Below, one piece after another: positions 46,067 through 53,629 of a stretch of DNA of 61,312 nt. The DNA is from Verrucomicrobiia bacterium. Lineage in GTDB: Bacteria; Verrucomicrobiota; Verrucomicrobiia; Limisphaerales; UBA8199. Under the pieces are notes generated by a model that did no database searches, was not told the origin of the DNA, and saw only the letters and a list, made by a program, of their open reading frames with translations. Where the stretch lies: assembly GCA_035946615.1 (NCBI GenBank), contig DASYZB010000013.1, forward strand, positions 1 to 61,312, in the 5' to 3' direction. The position numbers were made by a program, and so were the translations under genes. The stretch's first letter is position 1, and each line of letters begins with the position of its first letter.

Positions 46067-47614
46067 TTACAGAGGAAAGGAACAAAACTCTGGCAAGATC
46101 AGCCGAAAGGTGCTGCCACTGCCCGGTTGGCTGGAAACCTCGATGACTCCACCATGAGCATCTGCCACCGCCTTGCAAATTGCCAGGCCCAGGCCAGTGC
46201 TGCCCTGAACGCGGGAACGGGATTTATCCACCCGGTAAAAACGCTCGAAAATATGCGGGAGGTCCTCGGCCGGTATGCCTTGTCCGGAATCGGTGACGAT
46301 CAGGGATGCGGCGCCGTTCTCGGCCTTCGCGCGGACGCGCACCTCGCCGCGCTCCCGATTAAACTGGATGGCATTGGTCAGAAGGTTGGTGGCTACCTGC
46401 CCGATTCGATCCGGGTCCCCAACACATTCCACCGCCGGCAGGTCGCAATGTAACTCAATGCCCCGCTCAACTGCCAATGGGCGGACCAACTCGACGCTGT
46501 CTCGCGCCACTCGGGAGAGGTCGAACTTCTCGCGCTTGAGCGGTTCCTGACCCGCATCGAGGCGCGCGAGTGCCAGAAGCGACTCAGTTAGCGAGCGCAT
46601 GCGTTGCGCGGCGCGCTGGCAGGTCTCAAGGGCCTCACGGTACTCGCCTGGGGCGCGCTGTCGGGACAAAACGGTCTGAGTTTTGGAAAGGATGACCGCA
46701 ACGGGTGTGCGTAGCTCATGGGAGGCATCGGAGGTAAAGCGGGCCTGGTGCGCGAAGGCGGCTTCCAGGCGGCCAAAAGTCGAGTTGAGGATTCCCGCCA
46801 GGCGGCCCAGTTCGCTCTCGGTATCGGCAGCGTTGATGCGCTGTGAGAGGTCTCCGGCGGCGATTTTCATGGCGGTGGCGCTGATGTCTTCGATGGGACG
46901 AATCGCGCGGGAGGCCACCCACCAGCCGCCGGCCAATCCCAGCACCAGAACGCCTGCCCCGGCAATGATCAGCCAAAAAGCTAACCGATGCATAGCCGCC
47001 AGGTCCGGCGCAATTGAACGGCCTACCAGCACGCACTCACCGCCAGGTAAAAAGGAGAACGCCTCCCGGTATTGGCCGCGCGTCCAGGCCGCCGGAGGCA
47101 CTGGCCCTTTGTGTCGCATGCCCCAAGGCCCCGAATCTTCCGCGGCCTGTGACGCTGCGTCCTTGGCAGAACTAAAGCGCTCCGGAAATACGACGCCGGC
47201 CGGTGTTGCCGGTGACCGAGCCAGAACGGAACCGTTTTGCCCCCAAAGCACGTAATAATAGGCGTTGGTTTGGCCAGACTCTATCCCCGCTGTTTGTTGC
47301 GCATTTTGCTGAATCGTCTCCTGAATCCGGGCCAGGAACGCATCAAAATCAAATCGACGCAAGACATGTGGCCGCTCTGAGGAGGGCTGTGGCTCGGACT
47401 CTGGCGGTGGTCCCGGGGCGCGCTCGAAGTGGCGTTCGAGCGGTGGCGGTGGACGGAACAAGGCCATAAATCTTTGGCCCAGGTCCTGATCAATCCGGCG
47501 CAACTGGTTGTCGCGCGCCACATGGTAAGCGGTGAATCCAAATGCCGCCAGCACCAGCACCAGAATCAACCCGTGCCAGGCCTGCACCCTCCACCGGATG
47601 GAATGAAAAATCAT
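46067..47614 (-). CDS. Membrane sensor histidine kinase
   Basis: 515 residues. TM1 WHGLILVLVLAAFGFTAYHV, a periplasmic region of about 170 residues with an unusual Pro-rich stretch (FRPPPPLERHF, APGPPPESEPQPSS), TM2 LIIAGAGVLVLGLAGGWWVA, HAMP (RAIRPIEDISATAMKIAAGD), HisKA with the phospho-acceptor His at about 299 in SDASHELRTPVAVILSKTQT, and HATPase_c N, G1 and G2 boxes (NLLTNAIQFNRERGEV, VTDSGQGIPAEDLPHIFERF, GSTGLGLAICKAVADAHGG). The start is fixed by the ATGA overlap with the regulator. QseC/PmrB-like in layout. The sensed signal is unknown. Confidence 0.93.
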   Translation of the reverse strand: MIFHSIRWRVQAWHGLILVLVLAAFGFTAYHVARDNQLRRIDQDLGQRFMALFRPPPPLERHFERAPGPPPESEPQPSSERPHVLRRFDFDAFLARIQETIQQNAQQTAGIESGQTNAYYYVLWGQNGSVLARSPATPAGVVFPERFSSAKDAASQAAEDSGPWGMRHKGPVPPAAWTRGQYREAFSFLPGGECVLVGRSIAPDLAAMHRLAFWLIIAGAGVLVLGLAGGWWVASRAIRPIEDISATAMKIAAGDLSQRINAADTESELGRLAGILNSTFGRLEAAFAHQARFTSDASHELRTPVAVILSKTQTVLSRQRAPGEYREALETCQRAAQRMRSLTESLLALARLDAGQEPLKREKFDLSRVARDSVELVRPLAVERGIELHCDLPAVECVGDPDRIGQVATNLLTNAIQFNRERGEVRVRAKAENGAASLIVTDSGQGIPAEDLPHIFERFYRVDKSRSRVQGSTGLGLAICKAVADAHGGVIEVSSQPGSGSTFRLILPEFCSFPL

Positions 47615-48267
47615 GGCACTCCAATACAATACCCGTGCCCGCGCCGGGTGGTAATAAACTCGTGGCCAAGTTTCTTGCGGATATTCGATACATGCACATC
47701 GAGGAGATTGGAAAGCGTGCTGTCGTTCTCGTCGAAAAGATGCTCGTAGAGCATAGTGCGCGTAACCACTTTGCCCCGGTGCAGGGCCAGGAACTCCACC
47801 AGCGAATACTCCCGCGCCGTCAGGATGACCGGCTCGCTTCCGCGCGAGACTGTCCGGGCGACCGTATCGATCCGCACATTGCCGATTTCCAAAACCGGCT
47901 CTACTTCATGGGCGGACCGGCGGATGAGCGCCCGCAAGCGCGCCAGCAATTCCGCGACATCGAATGGCTTGACCAGGTAATCGTCGGCGCCGGTATCCAG
48001 ACCACGCACCCGGTCGCGCACCCCATCGCGCGCCGTGAGCAGCAGAACCGGCGTCTTTTTTGTCTTGCGCAAGCGGCGCAGCAGTTCCCAACCATCGATG
48101 CGCGGCAGCATGATATCCAGCACTACGGCGTCATAGTCGTTACTCTCCGCTTTGTATAACCCCTCCTCCCCATCGGGGGCGGCGTCGGCGGCATACCCCT
48201 CTTCCCGCAGCGCTTGCAAAAGGCTGCCTAAAAGGTCGGGTTCGTCTTCAACGACCAGGATTCTCAT
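47611..48267 (-). CDS. OmpR-family response regulator (QseB/PmrA-like)
   Basis: 218 residues. Receiver domain MRILVVEDEPDLLGSLLQAL with phospho-acceptor Asp51 in VVLDIMLPRIDGWE, Thr in LLLTARDGVRDRV and Lys in DYLVKPFDVAELLARL; then a winged-helix domain (LTAREYSLVEFLALHRGKVV, LFDENDSTLSNLLDVHVSNI, RKKLGHEFITTRRGHGYCI). Start at ATG 48267 with a GGAAAG site upstream. Its gene overlaps the kinase by 4 bp. A site of PmrA-box form lies 59 bp upstream, oriented toward this gene, suggesting it controls its own operon. Confidence 0.95.
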   Translation of the reverse strand: MRILVVEDEPDLLGSLLQALREEGYAADAAPDGEEGLYKAESNDYDAVVLDIMLPRIDGWELLRRLRKTKKTPVLLLTARDGVRDRVRGLDTGADDYLVKPFDVAELLARLRALIRRSAHEVEPVLEIGNVRIDTVARTVSRGSEPVILTAREYSLVEFLALHRGKVVTRTMLYEHLFDENDSTLSNLLDVHVSNIRKKLGHEFITTRRGHGYCIGVP

Positions 48268-48325
48268 CGCGTCGCTTTCCATTCTAAACGGTCCGAGTCA
48301 CGCCAGCAATCAATGCAAAATGAAC

Positions 48326-48342
48326 CTTAAGAGAAGATTAAG
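48326..48342 (-). promoter_or_regulatory. PmrA-box-like site A, facing the regulator-kinase operon
   Basis: On the reverse strand: CTTAAT-cttct-CTTAAG, then GTT. Two half-sites with an 11-bp period, agreeing fully with the published PmrA consensus YTTAAK-N5-YTTAAK. The distance to the regulator start is 59 bp. Shares CTTAAY-N5-YTTAAGGT with sites B and C. Confidence 0.6.
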
Positions 48343-48356
48343 AAAATATTTTTCGA

Positions 48357-48390
48357 CTTAACGTTCTTTTAAGGTGGCTCTCGATAGAGT
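48357..48390 (+). promoter_or_regulatory. PmrA-box-like site B and -10 element, facing the EF-hand gene
   Basis: CTTAAC-gttct-TTTAAG (48357-48373) followed by GTGG; a -10-like TAGAGT lies at 48385-48390, 11 bp after the box. The layout of direct repeats replacing the -35 and a -10 one turn downstream is that of OmpR/PhoB-class activated promoters. It reads toward 48397 and the EF-hand gene at 48539. Confidence 0.6.
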
Positions 48391-48396
48391 GGCCTC

Positions 48397-48534
48397 ATGA
48401 AAAATGAATTTGGCTCTCAAAGGGATAAGCGCATGAGGGCGCCGATTGATAGATCAAAAACCTGGCATAACAAATCAAACCAAACCACGGGACTGCAATG
48501 CTGCCAGTCTGCGCAGCCCTCACTGAAAGGATAA
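48397..48534 (+). CDS. Possible 45-codon leader ORF before the EF-hand gene
   Basis: An ATG at 48397 falls 7 bp after the -10 of site B, at the predicted transcription start, so translation could be leaderless. The frame runs MKNEFGSQRDKRMRAPIDRS then KTWHNKSNQTTGLQCCQSAQ and stops 4 bp before the EF-hand ATG. It is basic, contains adjacent cysteines and resembles nothing known. Could be a regulatory leader peptide coupled to the downstream gene, or a chance frame. Confidence 0.3.
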   Translation: MKNEFGSQRDKRMRAPIDRSKTWHNKSNQTTGLQCCQSAQPSLKG

Positions 48535-48538
48535 GCAA

Positions 48539-49120
48539 ATGAAACGAACGGTGTTAATCGCAATTGGCCTGGGTCTTGGCCTGTTGGGCGCCCAGGCCCA
48601 GAATCCGCCGGACAATCCCGGCCCGGGTGATGGGCCGCCGGGCTCTCTCCCGCACCACCGGCATCGCCCGCTCCCCCCGCTCTTAGCGGCGCTGGACTCC
48701 AATGGCGACGGTGAACTGGACGCGGCTGAAATCGCCAATGCCCCTGCCGCCCTCATGAAGCTGGATAAAAACGGCGATGGAAAAATTACCGCCGACGAAC
48801 TCCGGCCTCAATTCCCAGGCGGCACAAACAGGTTCCGGTTTGCTCCCCCGCCCGGGTTCAAGCCGCCGGTCCCGCCGCTGCTGGCAACATTGGATACTAA
48901 TGGTGACGGAGAGTTGGATGCCAACGAAATCGCCAACGCCAGCGCGTCGCTCCTGAAGCTCGACACAAATGGGGACGGAAAGCTGAGCCGTGAAGAATTG
49001 CGGCCCAAATGGGCTGGAGGTCCGCCCGGCCCTCGTGGTCCTGGCGGTCCCGATAGCCCTCCTCCAGGCGACCCGCCTCCTGGTGACCCCGGAGCTCCGG
49101 ATGCCCCAGGCGGCCCATAA
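48539..49120 (+). CDS. Secreted EF-hand protein with Gly-Pro-rich tail
   Basis: 193 residues with signal peptide MKRTVLIAIGLGLGLLGAQA. Four calcium-binding-type loops occur as two pairs: LDSNGDGELDAAEI, LDKNGDGKITADEL, LDTNGDGELDANEI and LDTNGDGKLSREEL, each with the D-x-N/D-G-D-G-x-x-x-x-x-E pattern, so all four could bind Ca2+. Linkers contain PPGFKPPVPPLL repeats, and the tail is collagen-like (GPRGPGGPDSPPPGDPPPGD). GAAAGGA 8 bp upstream is a good ribosome-binding site. Divergent from the two-component operon and preceded by site B, so probably controlled by it. Confidence 0.85.
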   Translation: MKRTVLIAIGLGLGLLGAQAQNPPDNPGPGDGPPGSLPHHRHRPLPPLLAALDSNGDGELDAAEIANAPAALMKLDKNGDGKITADELRPQFPGGTNRFRFAPPPGFKPPVPPLLATLDTNGDGELDANEIANASASLLKLDTNGDGKLSREELRPKWAGGPPGPRGPGGPDSPPPGDPPPGDPGAPDAPGGP

Positions 49121-49203
49121 ACCCGCGCCTCAACCAAAAGCCTCGAGGCTGGCAGGTGCCGAGCATCACCGCCAGCCTCTGGCGCAACCATGAAGCTTCG
49201 ACT

Positions 49204-49347
49204 ATGAGCTACCCAGCCCCGCAAGTGGATTACCGGCGCGAAATCCGCCGAATCTTGCGCCGCGAAGAGCGCGTCTTTTTCGCATTCATTTTGGGCGGTG
49301 TTTTCGCCTGCGCCTTGATCCTTGCCGCGCTGGTTTTGGGACAGTGA
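49204..49347 (+). CDS. Small single-span membrane protein
   Basis: 47 residues: a charged N-terminal segment (VDYRREIRRILRREERVF) then one membrane helix, FAFILGGVFACALILAALVL. Start at ATG 49204 because the longer frame from 49156 reads through intergenic sequence. No family recognised. It follows the EF-hand gene by 83 bp on the same strand and could be co-transcribed. Confidence 0.5.
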   Translation: MSYPAPQVDYRREIRRILRREERVFFAFILGGVFACALILAALVLGQ

Positions 49348-49454
49348 AGCGGCTGGTCTTTCTCTCTTTTCATCCTCGTCCCCGATTTTTTAGAGGTTTC
49401 GAGAACTAGGCGGGGCTAATGACAGAGTCGAAGCGACGAGCCGCCATTCCTGAG

Positions 49455-49556
49455 TGTAGGAGACGACGTAAAAAGCCTCTGATCAGCAACCTCCCGGTGA
49501 ACCAAAGGCGGCCATCTGACAATCTTGATTAGAGACTCCTTACGTCATCTCCTACA
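49455..49556. repeat. 102-bp MITE-like inverted repeat
   Basis: Arms 49455-49484 and 49527-49556 pair in about 25 of 30 positions; the outer ends TGTAGGAGACGACGTAA and TGTAGGAGATGACGTAA (reverse complement of the right arm) differ once. The 42-bp centre carries no gene. Size and arms are those of a non-autonomous insertion element. No clear target duplication is seen at the edges. Confidence 0.65.
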
Positions 49557-49711
49557 AAGGTTTGGAACTGACCTGGAACTGACCTTGTCATTGGTTGAGG
49601 ACGACGCGACTGAGGGCACTTCAGTTTTTAAAACGCGCCCACGCGCCCTTAAAATTCAATTGACGAATTGGAGGATGGGTTGTAGATCGTTCTATAAATC
49701 GTTCACTGCTC

Positions 49712-50521
49712 ATGCGCGGCAGGGTCTATTCTCGGGGAAAGTATAAAGCAGCCAGGCCACAGGCACGGTCCTTGCCGCTGCCTGCATTCACTCTGATCGA
49801 GCTGCTGGTTGTCATCGCCATTATAGCAATTCTAGCAGCGATGTTGTTGCCCGCACTGTCCGCAGCGAAGGCCAAGTCGCTTCGCACGCAGTGCGCGAAT
49901 AATCTCAAACAATGGGGGATCGCCTTGGCCCTGTACGGCGGAGATAACCGGGAGTTTTTTCCGGATAATACATTCGGGGGAGCTTCGGACCTGGCTTGGA
50001 TGAATGCGGCCTTCAACACCAATTTCTATCCCCAGTATTTGTACAAGAACACCCCCGGCAGCACCAAAGTCGGGCAGCGCACGCTCAATGATGTCCTTTA
50101 CTGCCCCACTGAGATGTGGCACCGGATTTTTGAAGGTGATAAAGATGTCGTGAATTTAATCGGCTACGATTATTTTCCGTTCCGGAAAAAAGACCCCGAA
50201 TATGAAGTGGCCGGTCTCGGCCCGTGGTTCTATCGCAAGAAGCTGGGCGCCGAGTACCGCAATGCCCCTGTCATGGGCGATGTCGTTCAGTGGAAGACTC
50301 CCGGTGGATGGATGGACCCCGGTCTTGGCGTCGCCTACCCAACGTGCGCCCATCGGGGAGTGGCGAATGCCCCCCTGGGGGCAAACTTCCTCTATGAAGA
50401 TTCCCACGTCGGTTGGCGCAAATTCGCGCTGGGCAACCCCGGCACCATCGCCGTCGGTGTGGATAATGGCACCTACAAGTATTACGTCAAACCAGGCGAT
50501 GTCCCGCCGGGTCCCTGGTAA
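49712..50521 (+). CDS. Prepilin-like secreted protein (second copy)
   Basis: 269 residues. A basic 25-residue leader precedes [20 protein letters not shown], the class III signal with Glu at mature +5, then [34 protein letters not shown]. Unlike the 1133 copy, the end has [20 protein letters not shown], a degenerate H-x-DG region. Tyrosine- and tryptophan-rich ([20 protein letters not shown]). Probably exported and built into, or released by, a pseudopilus system encoded elsewhere. It lies between the EF-hand and cytochrome genes; site C begins 11 bp after its stop. Confidence 0.8.
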   Translation: MRGRVYSRGKYKAARPQARSLPLPAFTLIELLVVIAIIAILAAMLLPALSAAKAKSLRTQCANNLKQWGIALALYGGDNREFFPDNTFGGASDLAWMNAAFNTNFYPQYLYKNTPGSTKVGQRTLNDVLYCPTEMWHRIFEGDKDVVNLIGYDYFPFRKKDPEYEVAGLGPWFYRKKLGAEYRNAPVMGDVVQWKTPGGWMDPGLGVAYPTCAHRGVANAPLGANFLYEDSHVGWRKFALGNPGTIAVGVDNGTYKYYVKPGDVPPGPW

Positions 50522-50531
50522 GAAAGCTTTC

Positions 50532-50565
50532 CTTAATGTCCTCTTAAGGTTGGGTCTGTTAAATT
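50532..50565 (+). promoter_or_regulatory. PmrA-box-like site C and -10 element, facing the cytochrome gene
   Basis: CTTAAT-gtcct-CTTAAG (50532-50548), an exact YTTAAK-N5-YTTAAK match, followed by GTTG; -10-like TAAATT at 50560-50565, 11 bp after the box, the same spacing as site B. The gene at 50626 starts 78 bp downstream. The site shares 16 of 19 positions with site B and 17 of 19 with site A in their aligned cores. Confidence 0.62.
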
Positions 50566-50625
50566 CCCGCCACCAAAAAAGCGTTGCCATTGAAAAACGC
50601 ATCCGATTGAATAAAGCGAAACCAA

Positions 50626-51189
50626 ATGAAGATTATAAACAACACTCAAGCTGCGCTGGCCCTGGGCGTGGCGGCCATTGGATGGTCCGCGCTGGCCGTT
50701 GAGGTGGACCTGAGCAAGCTGCCCCCTCCTTCGAGCAAGGAGGGCGTTACTTATGCCAAGGATATTCGCCCCTTATTCCAGGCCTCCTGCGTCCGCTGCC
50801 ATAGCGGCGAAAGGCCAAAAGCGGGTTTGCGTCTGGACAGCCTGCAAGGGGCCCTGAAGGGCAGTAAGGACGGCGAGGTCATTGTGCCGGGCAAAAGCAT
50901 GGAGAGCCCGCTGGTGATTGCGGTGTCGCAATTGGACGAGAAAAAGGCCATGCCCCCCAAGCCGGGGCACCATGGTCCGCGCGGGCCGGGTGGGTTTGGC
51001 GGCCCCGGAGGGCCCGGCCAAGAACCCGGCAACCATCCACCAGGAGGTCCTGGCCCCGAGGGGGCTCCCGGCGGCGGCAATTTTGGACCGCCCGGCGGCA
51101 CCCCAGGCCGCTTCGGCCCGCCACCCAAACCGCTGACAGCCGAACAAGTCGGCTTGGTCCGCGCCTGGATAGATCAGGGGGCCAAGTAG
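50626..51189 (+). CDS. Planctomycete-type c-cytochrome (PSCyt1-like) domain protein
   Basis: 187 residues with a signal peptide (AALALGVAAIGWSALAVEV). VTYAKDIRPLFQASCVRCHS contains a single CxxCH haem c site, followed by GERPKAGLRLDSLQGALKGS, the classic PSCyt1 sequence. The expected distal Met could be in KKAMPPK. A Gly-Pro-rich insert (GPRGPGGFGGPGGPGQEPGN onward, about 50 residues) sits before the final TAEQVGLVRAWIDQGAK, splitting the normal PSCyt1 domain. Electron transfer in the periplasm is likely, partner unknown. Preceded by site C. It does not belong to a PSD1/DUF1501 operon here. Confidence 0.85.
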   Translation: MKIINNTQAALALGVAAIGWSALAVEVDLSKLPPPSSKEGVTYAKDIRPLFQASCVRCHSGERPKAGLRLDSLQGALKGSKDGEVIVPGKSMESPLVIAVSQLDEKKAMPPKPGHHGPRGPGGFGGPGGPGQEPGNHPPGGPGPEGAPGGGNFGPPGGTPGRFGPPPKPLTAEQVGLVRAWIDQGAK

Positions 51190-51276
51190 AGGCAATCCCT
51201 GAAGGCGTTCAAAAGAAAACAAACTTTTTTGGGCTTTATGAATCCGCGGTAGCGTAGTATCGTCTATGGTAGTGAT

Positions 51277-51657
51277 ATGAAAAAGTTGCTGATACTGACT
51301 GCTGTTCTGTTTGGAGCCGTTTCGGCCTCTCAAGCCGGGCTCCATTTTGGCCTCGGGTTCGGCCTTCCACTGCCTGCCGTTGTGGTAGCCCCGCCGGCGG
51401 TCGCTTATGCGCCACCTCCGGTTTATTACCAGGCGCCAGCGCCAGTTTACCAGGCGCCAGCGCCGGTTTACTCGCCGCCTTCTGCGATTTATGCCCAGCC
51501 ACCAGTCGTTTACACCCCGCCTCCCGTTGTGTACGCGCCTGCACCGAGCCTTTACTTAGGCTTCGGCCCGCGGGTTTACGGGGGCGGCTATTATCATGGC
51601 TGGGGCGGGTGGCGGCATGGGGGTTGGGGCTGGCGTGGGCACGGTTGGCGCCGTTAG
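51277..51657 (+). CDS. Secreted Pro/Tyr/Val-rich repeat protein
   Basis: 126 residues. Signal peptide MKKLLILTAVLFGAVSASQA, then a hydrophobic Gly-rich stretch, then about 11 imperfect units of the type VYxAPAP or VYxPPP (the QAPAPVY unit twice in tandem), and a Gly/Trp/His-rich tail (YYHGWGGWRHGGWGWRGHGW). Similar small exported proteins with a PPxxY repeat and a GW tail occur in many Proteobacteria and Verrucomicrobia; function unknown, perhaps envelope or matrix. It may share the upstream region with the cytochrome gene but shows no PmrA-type box. Confidence 0.65.
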   Translation: MKKLLILTAVLFGAVSASQAGLHFGLGFGLPLPAVVVAPPAVAYAPPPVYYQAPAPVYQAPAPVYSPPSAIYAQPPVVYTPPPVVYAPAPSLYLGFGPRVYGGGYYHGWGGWRHGGWGWRGHGWRR

Positions 51658-51677
51658 CATTGAAACAGTTAGCGGCC

Positions 51678-53336
51678 TCATCGCCCGCCAAGGTCCTGCT
51701 GCACGAGGTTGGTGATGGCGGCGAAGAACGTTTCGGCCATTTGCCGATCACCTGCTGGGGCGAAATGGACCAGGTCGATGAACTTATCGTGTGCCCCATC
51801 CAACTGAGGATGGGTATCCACCAGGCAAACCTCCGGGTTTTGGCGTGCGAGTTCTTCGAGCAGCAGCGAGTTTAATTGGTTGACCCCGATTAAGGCATAA
51901 ACGGCGGGGAACGCTTTACGATAGAATTCCACCAACTCGCCAGTGCTTTGGCTGTCAACTGCCATGGAATAATTTCCAATGACCAACCGGATGTGGTTGG
52001 ACCGGGCGATTTTGATGAGCTGCCGGTAATCCTCAGCGCAGGCCGATTGCAGCAACTTAGAGACAGGAGGCGGTTCGAACGCGGGATTTGCCGCGAACTG
52101 TTTTCTGAACGAAAGCATTTTGAAACGGTACTCGGCTTTGGCGAGCAAAGGCATGGGACGCTGCTTAAAGGCCGGGGGATGCTTTACCGAATTGGCAGGC
52201 AGCGAAGAAAAGAGGGAACGGAAGGTATTCCAGCCGTGATAGGAGAGGATCATATCGGGATGCAGCGGAAGGATATCCTTCCTTAACCGATAAAGGTTAT
52301 TCTCAAGGCCGTGGTTTGGAAGGCCCGCGTTAATGACCTCGATGGGAACGGCTCCTCGGAAATGTTCGCGAAACAGTTGTTCGAGGGCCTCCGGCCAGGG
52401 TTTATGCTCCGGAGTCAGAGTGAATCCAAAAGTATTGGACTCGCCCAAAGCGACAATTCGGTAGGCCCTACCCTTGGCAGGTGAGATTTCGCGGCCCCGA
52501 AAGCCCAGACTGTTAATGTGAATTCGGCTTTGGAAGAAGGTCGTATTGGTATTAGTCCGTATGCGGAAAGGCAGGACGCCAGCAGGGTCGGGTTGAAAGA
52601 GATCGCGGACTAACCGATCGTACTGATTCAAATACTTTCCGTACCAATGCAGGAAGGCATTGGGCTCTTTTTTCGCAACGTCATACAAATAACCGGTTCC
52701 GGCGACTTCGGGGTGAGGGTCCAAGGGTCGAGGGCTGCGCGCGACCCAATCCGCAATTGGGAGCAGGATTACCAGCACGAGCAGCGTATTGACAATCAGC
52801 ACAGACGATGCAGGCATTGGGAACCATCTTTTGCACAGGAGCAATAAAAAGACCAAGACAAGCAGTCCGATATAAAATGGAGCTGTTCTGTCCTGCAGAT
52901 AGGAGGCGGCCAGCCATACAAAAGCGCCACAAAAAGCCCATGGTATCGAGAGCGCCTTCCACCAGGCTTTAAAACGCGAGGAGTCCATTAGGGGCGCATG
53001 CAACGCGGCGGCAGCGGCAATGAGCCACGCCAGAATGGCATAATAGGGATCGAAGACGGTGATCGTTTGCCGGGCGAGGATGAGGCTGATCGCCAGGAAG
53101 AGAGTCGAGAACCAGGCGATTGCTGCGGCCCAAAGCGAGAGGCCGATTTGCGGGTGGCGCGGTTTACTTGGAATCCAGGGTGTCAGCAGGCTCGCCCCAA
53201 GAAAACCCAAAGCCGCAATGTCCGGCCAAGGCATTTGGGTCAGAGCGGCCAAATAGATGGCGAGGCCAATGAGCGCGACGCTGGTGACTCGAAGAGCCAT
53301 AGCAACACGCACATACTCCGGTTTCTCCGGCCTCAT
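51678..53336 (-). CDS. Membrane-anchored SGNH hydrolase
   Basis: 552 residues from ATG 53336; a TTG at 53351 would start 4 bp after the preceding stop. The N-terminal 200 residues hold six or so membrane helices (VTSVALIGLAIYLAALTQMP, IGLLVLVFLLLLCKRWFP and others). The SGNH domain begins at INSLGFRGREISPAKGRAYR, with the nucleophile Ser in IVALGESNTFGF, block II INAGLPNHG, block III SYHGWN and the Asp/His pair in DLVHFAPAGDRQMAETF. Such proteins commonly lie with DUF5989 and SxtJ-type genes in exopolysaccharide or carbamoyltransferase loci. Likely deacylates or acylates an envelope glycan; not proven. Confidence 0.78.
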   Translation of the reverse strand: MRPEKPEYVRVAMALRVTSVALIGLAIYLAALTQMPWPDIAALGFLGASLLTPWIPSKPRHPQIGLSLWAAAIAWFSTLFLAISLILARQTITVFDPYYAILAWLIAAAAALHAPLMDSSRFKAWWKALSIPWAFCGAFVWLAASYLQDRTAPFYIGLLVLVFLLLLCKRWFPMPASSVLIVNTLLVLVILLPIADWVARSPRPLDPHPEVAGTGYLYDVAKKEPNAFLHWYGKYLNQYDRLVRDLFQPDPAGVLPFRIRTNTNTTFFQSRIHINSLGFRGREISPAKGRAYRIVALGESNTFGFTLTPEHKPWPEALEQLFREHFRGAVPIEVINAGLPNHGLENNLYRLRKDILPLHPDMILSYHGWNTFRSLFSSLPANSVKHPPAFKQRPMPLLAKAEYRFKMLSFRKQFAANPAFEPPPVSKLLQSACAEDYRQLIKIARSNHIRLVIGNYSMAVDSQSTGELVEFYRKAFPAVYALIGVNQLNSLLLEELARQNPEVCLVDTHPQLDGAHDKFIDLVHFAPAGDRQMAETFFAAITNLVQQDLGGR

Positions 53337-53355
53337 CGAATGCGCTGACAAAATG

Positions 53356-53505
53356 TCAAAACTGCTTGTACAAAAACGGCGCCAGCGCCGGACCGCTGGT
53401 AAAGAAGAGCAAAGCGCCCAGAATAAGCAGCGAGATAAAGATCGGAAGGAGCCACCACTTTTTATTTTCTCTTAGGAAAGTCCAGAATTGCTTCAGAATG
53501 TTCAT
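53356..53505 (-). CDS. DUF5989-family small membrane protein
   Basis: 49 residues. The sequence starts MNILKQFWTFLRENKKWWLL and continues PIFISLLILGALLFFTSGPA then LAPFLYKQF. The FWxFLRxxKKWWLLPI opening, one membrane helix and the SGPALAPFLY ending are, from memory, the DUF5989 pattern. It stands directly upstream of the SGNH hydrolase (stop at 53356, next start 53336), an order seen in other loci where DUF5989, SxtJ and SGNH proteins occur together. Function unknown. Confidence 0.75.
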   Translation of the reverse strand: MNILKQFWTFLRENKKWWLLPIFISLLILGALLFFTSGPALAPFLYKQF

Positions 53506-53629
53506 GGCTGCTTCCTTTGGTTACCAACGACATCAAACGGCTTTCTCTCGCGCATACATTCTGCCAAACACGTGCCAAAACTAGGTTCTTGCAGGCATGA
53601 AATCAAGTGCTAGCCGCTGCCCGCGCTGC

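Noticed and set aside
51420-51560. Tandem short repeats suggesting a CRISPR or minisatellite
   Set aside because: They are codon-level repeats encoding the Pro/Tyr units of the secreted protein; no spacers and no cas genes in the window.
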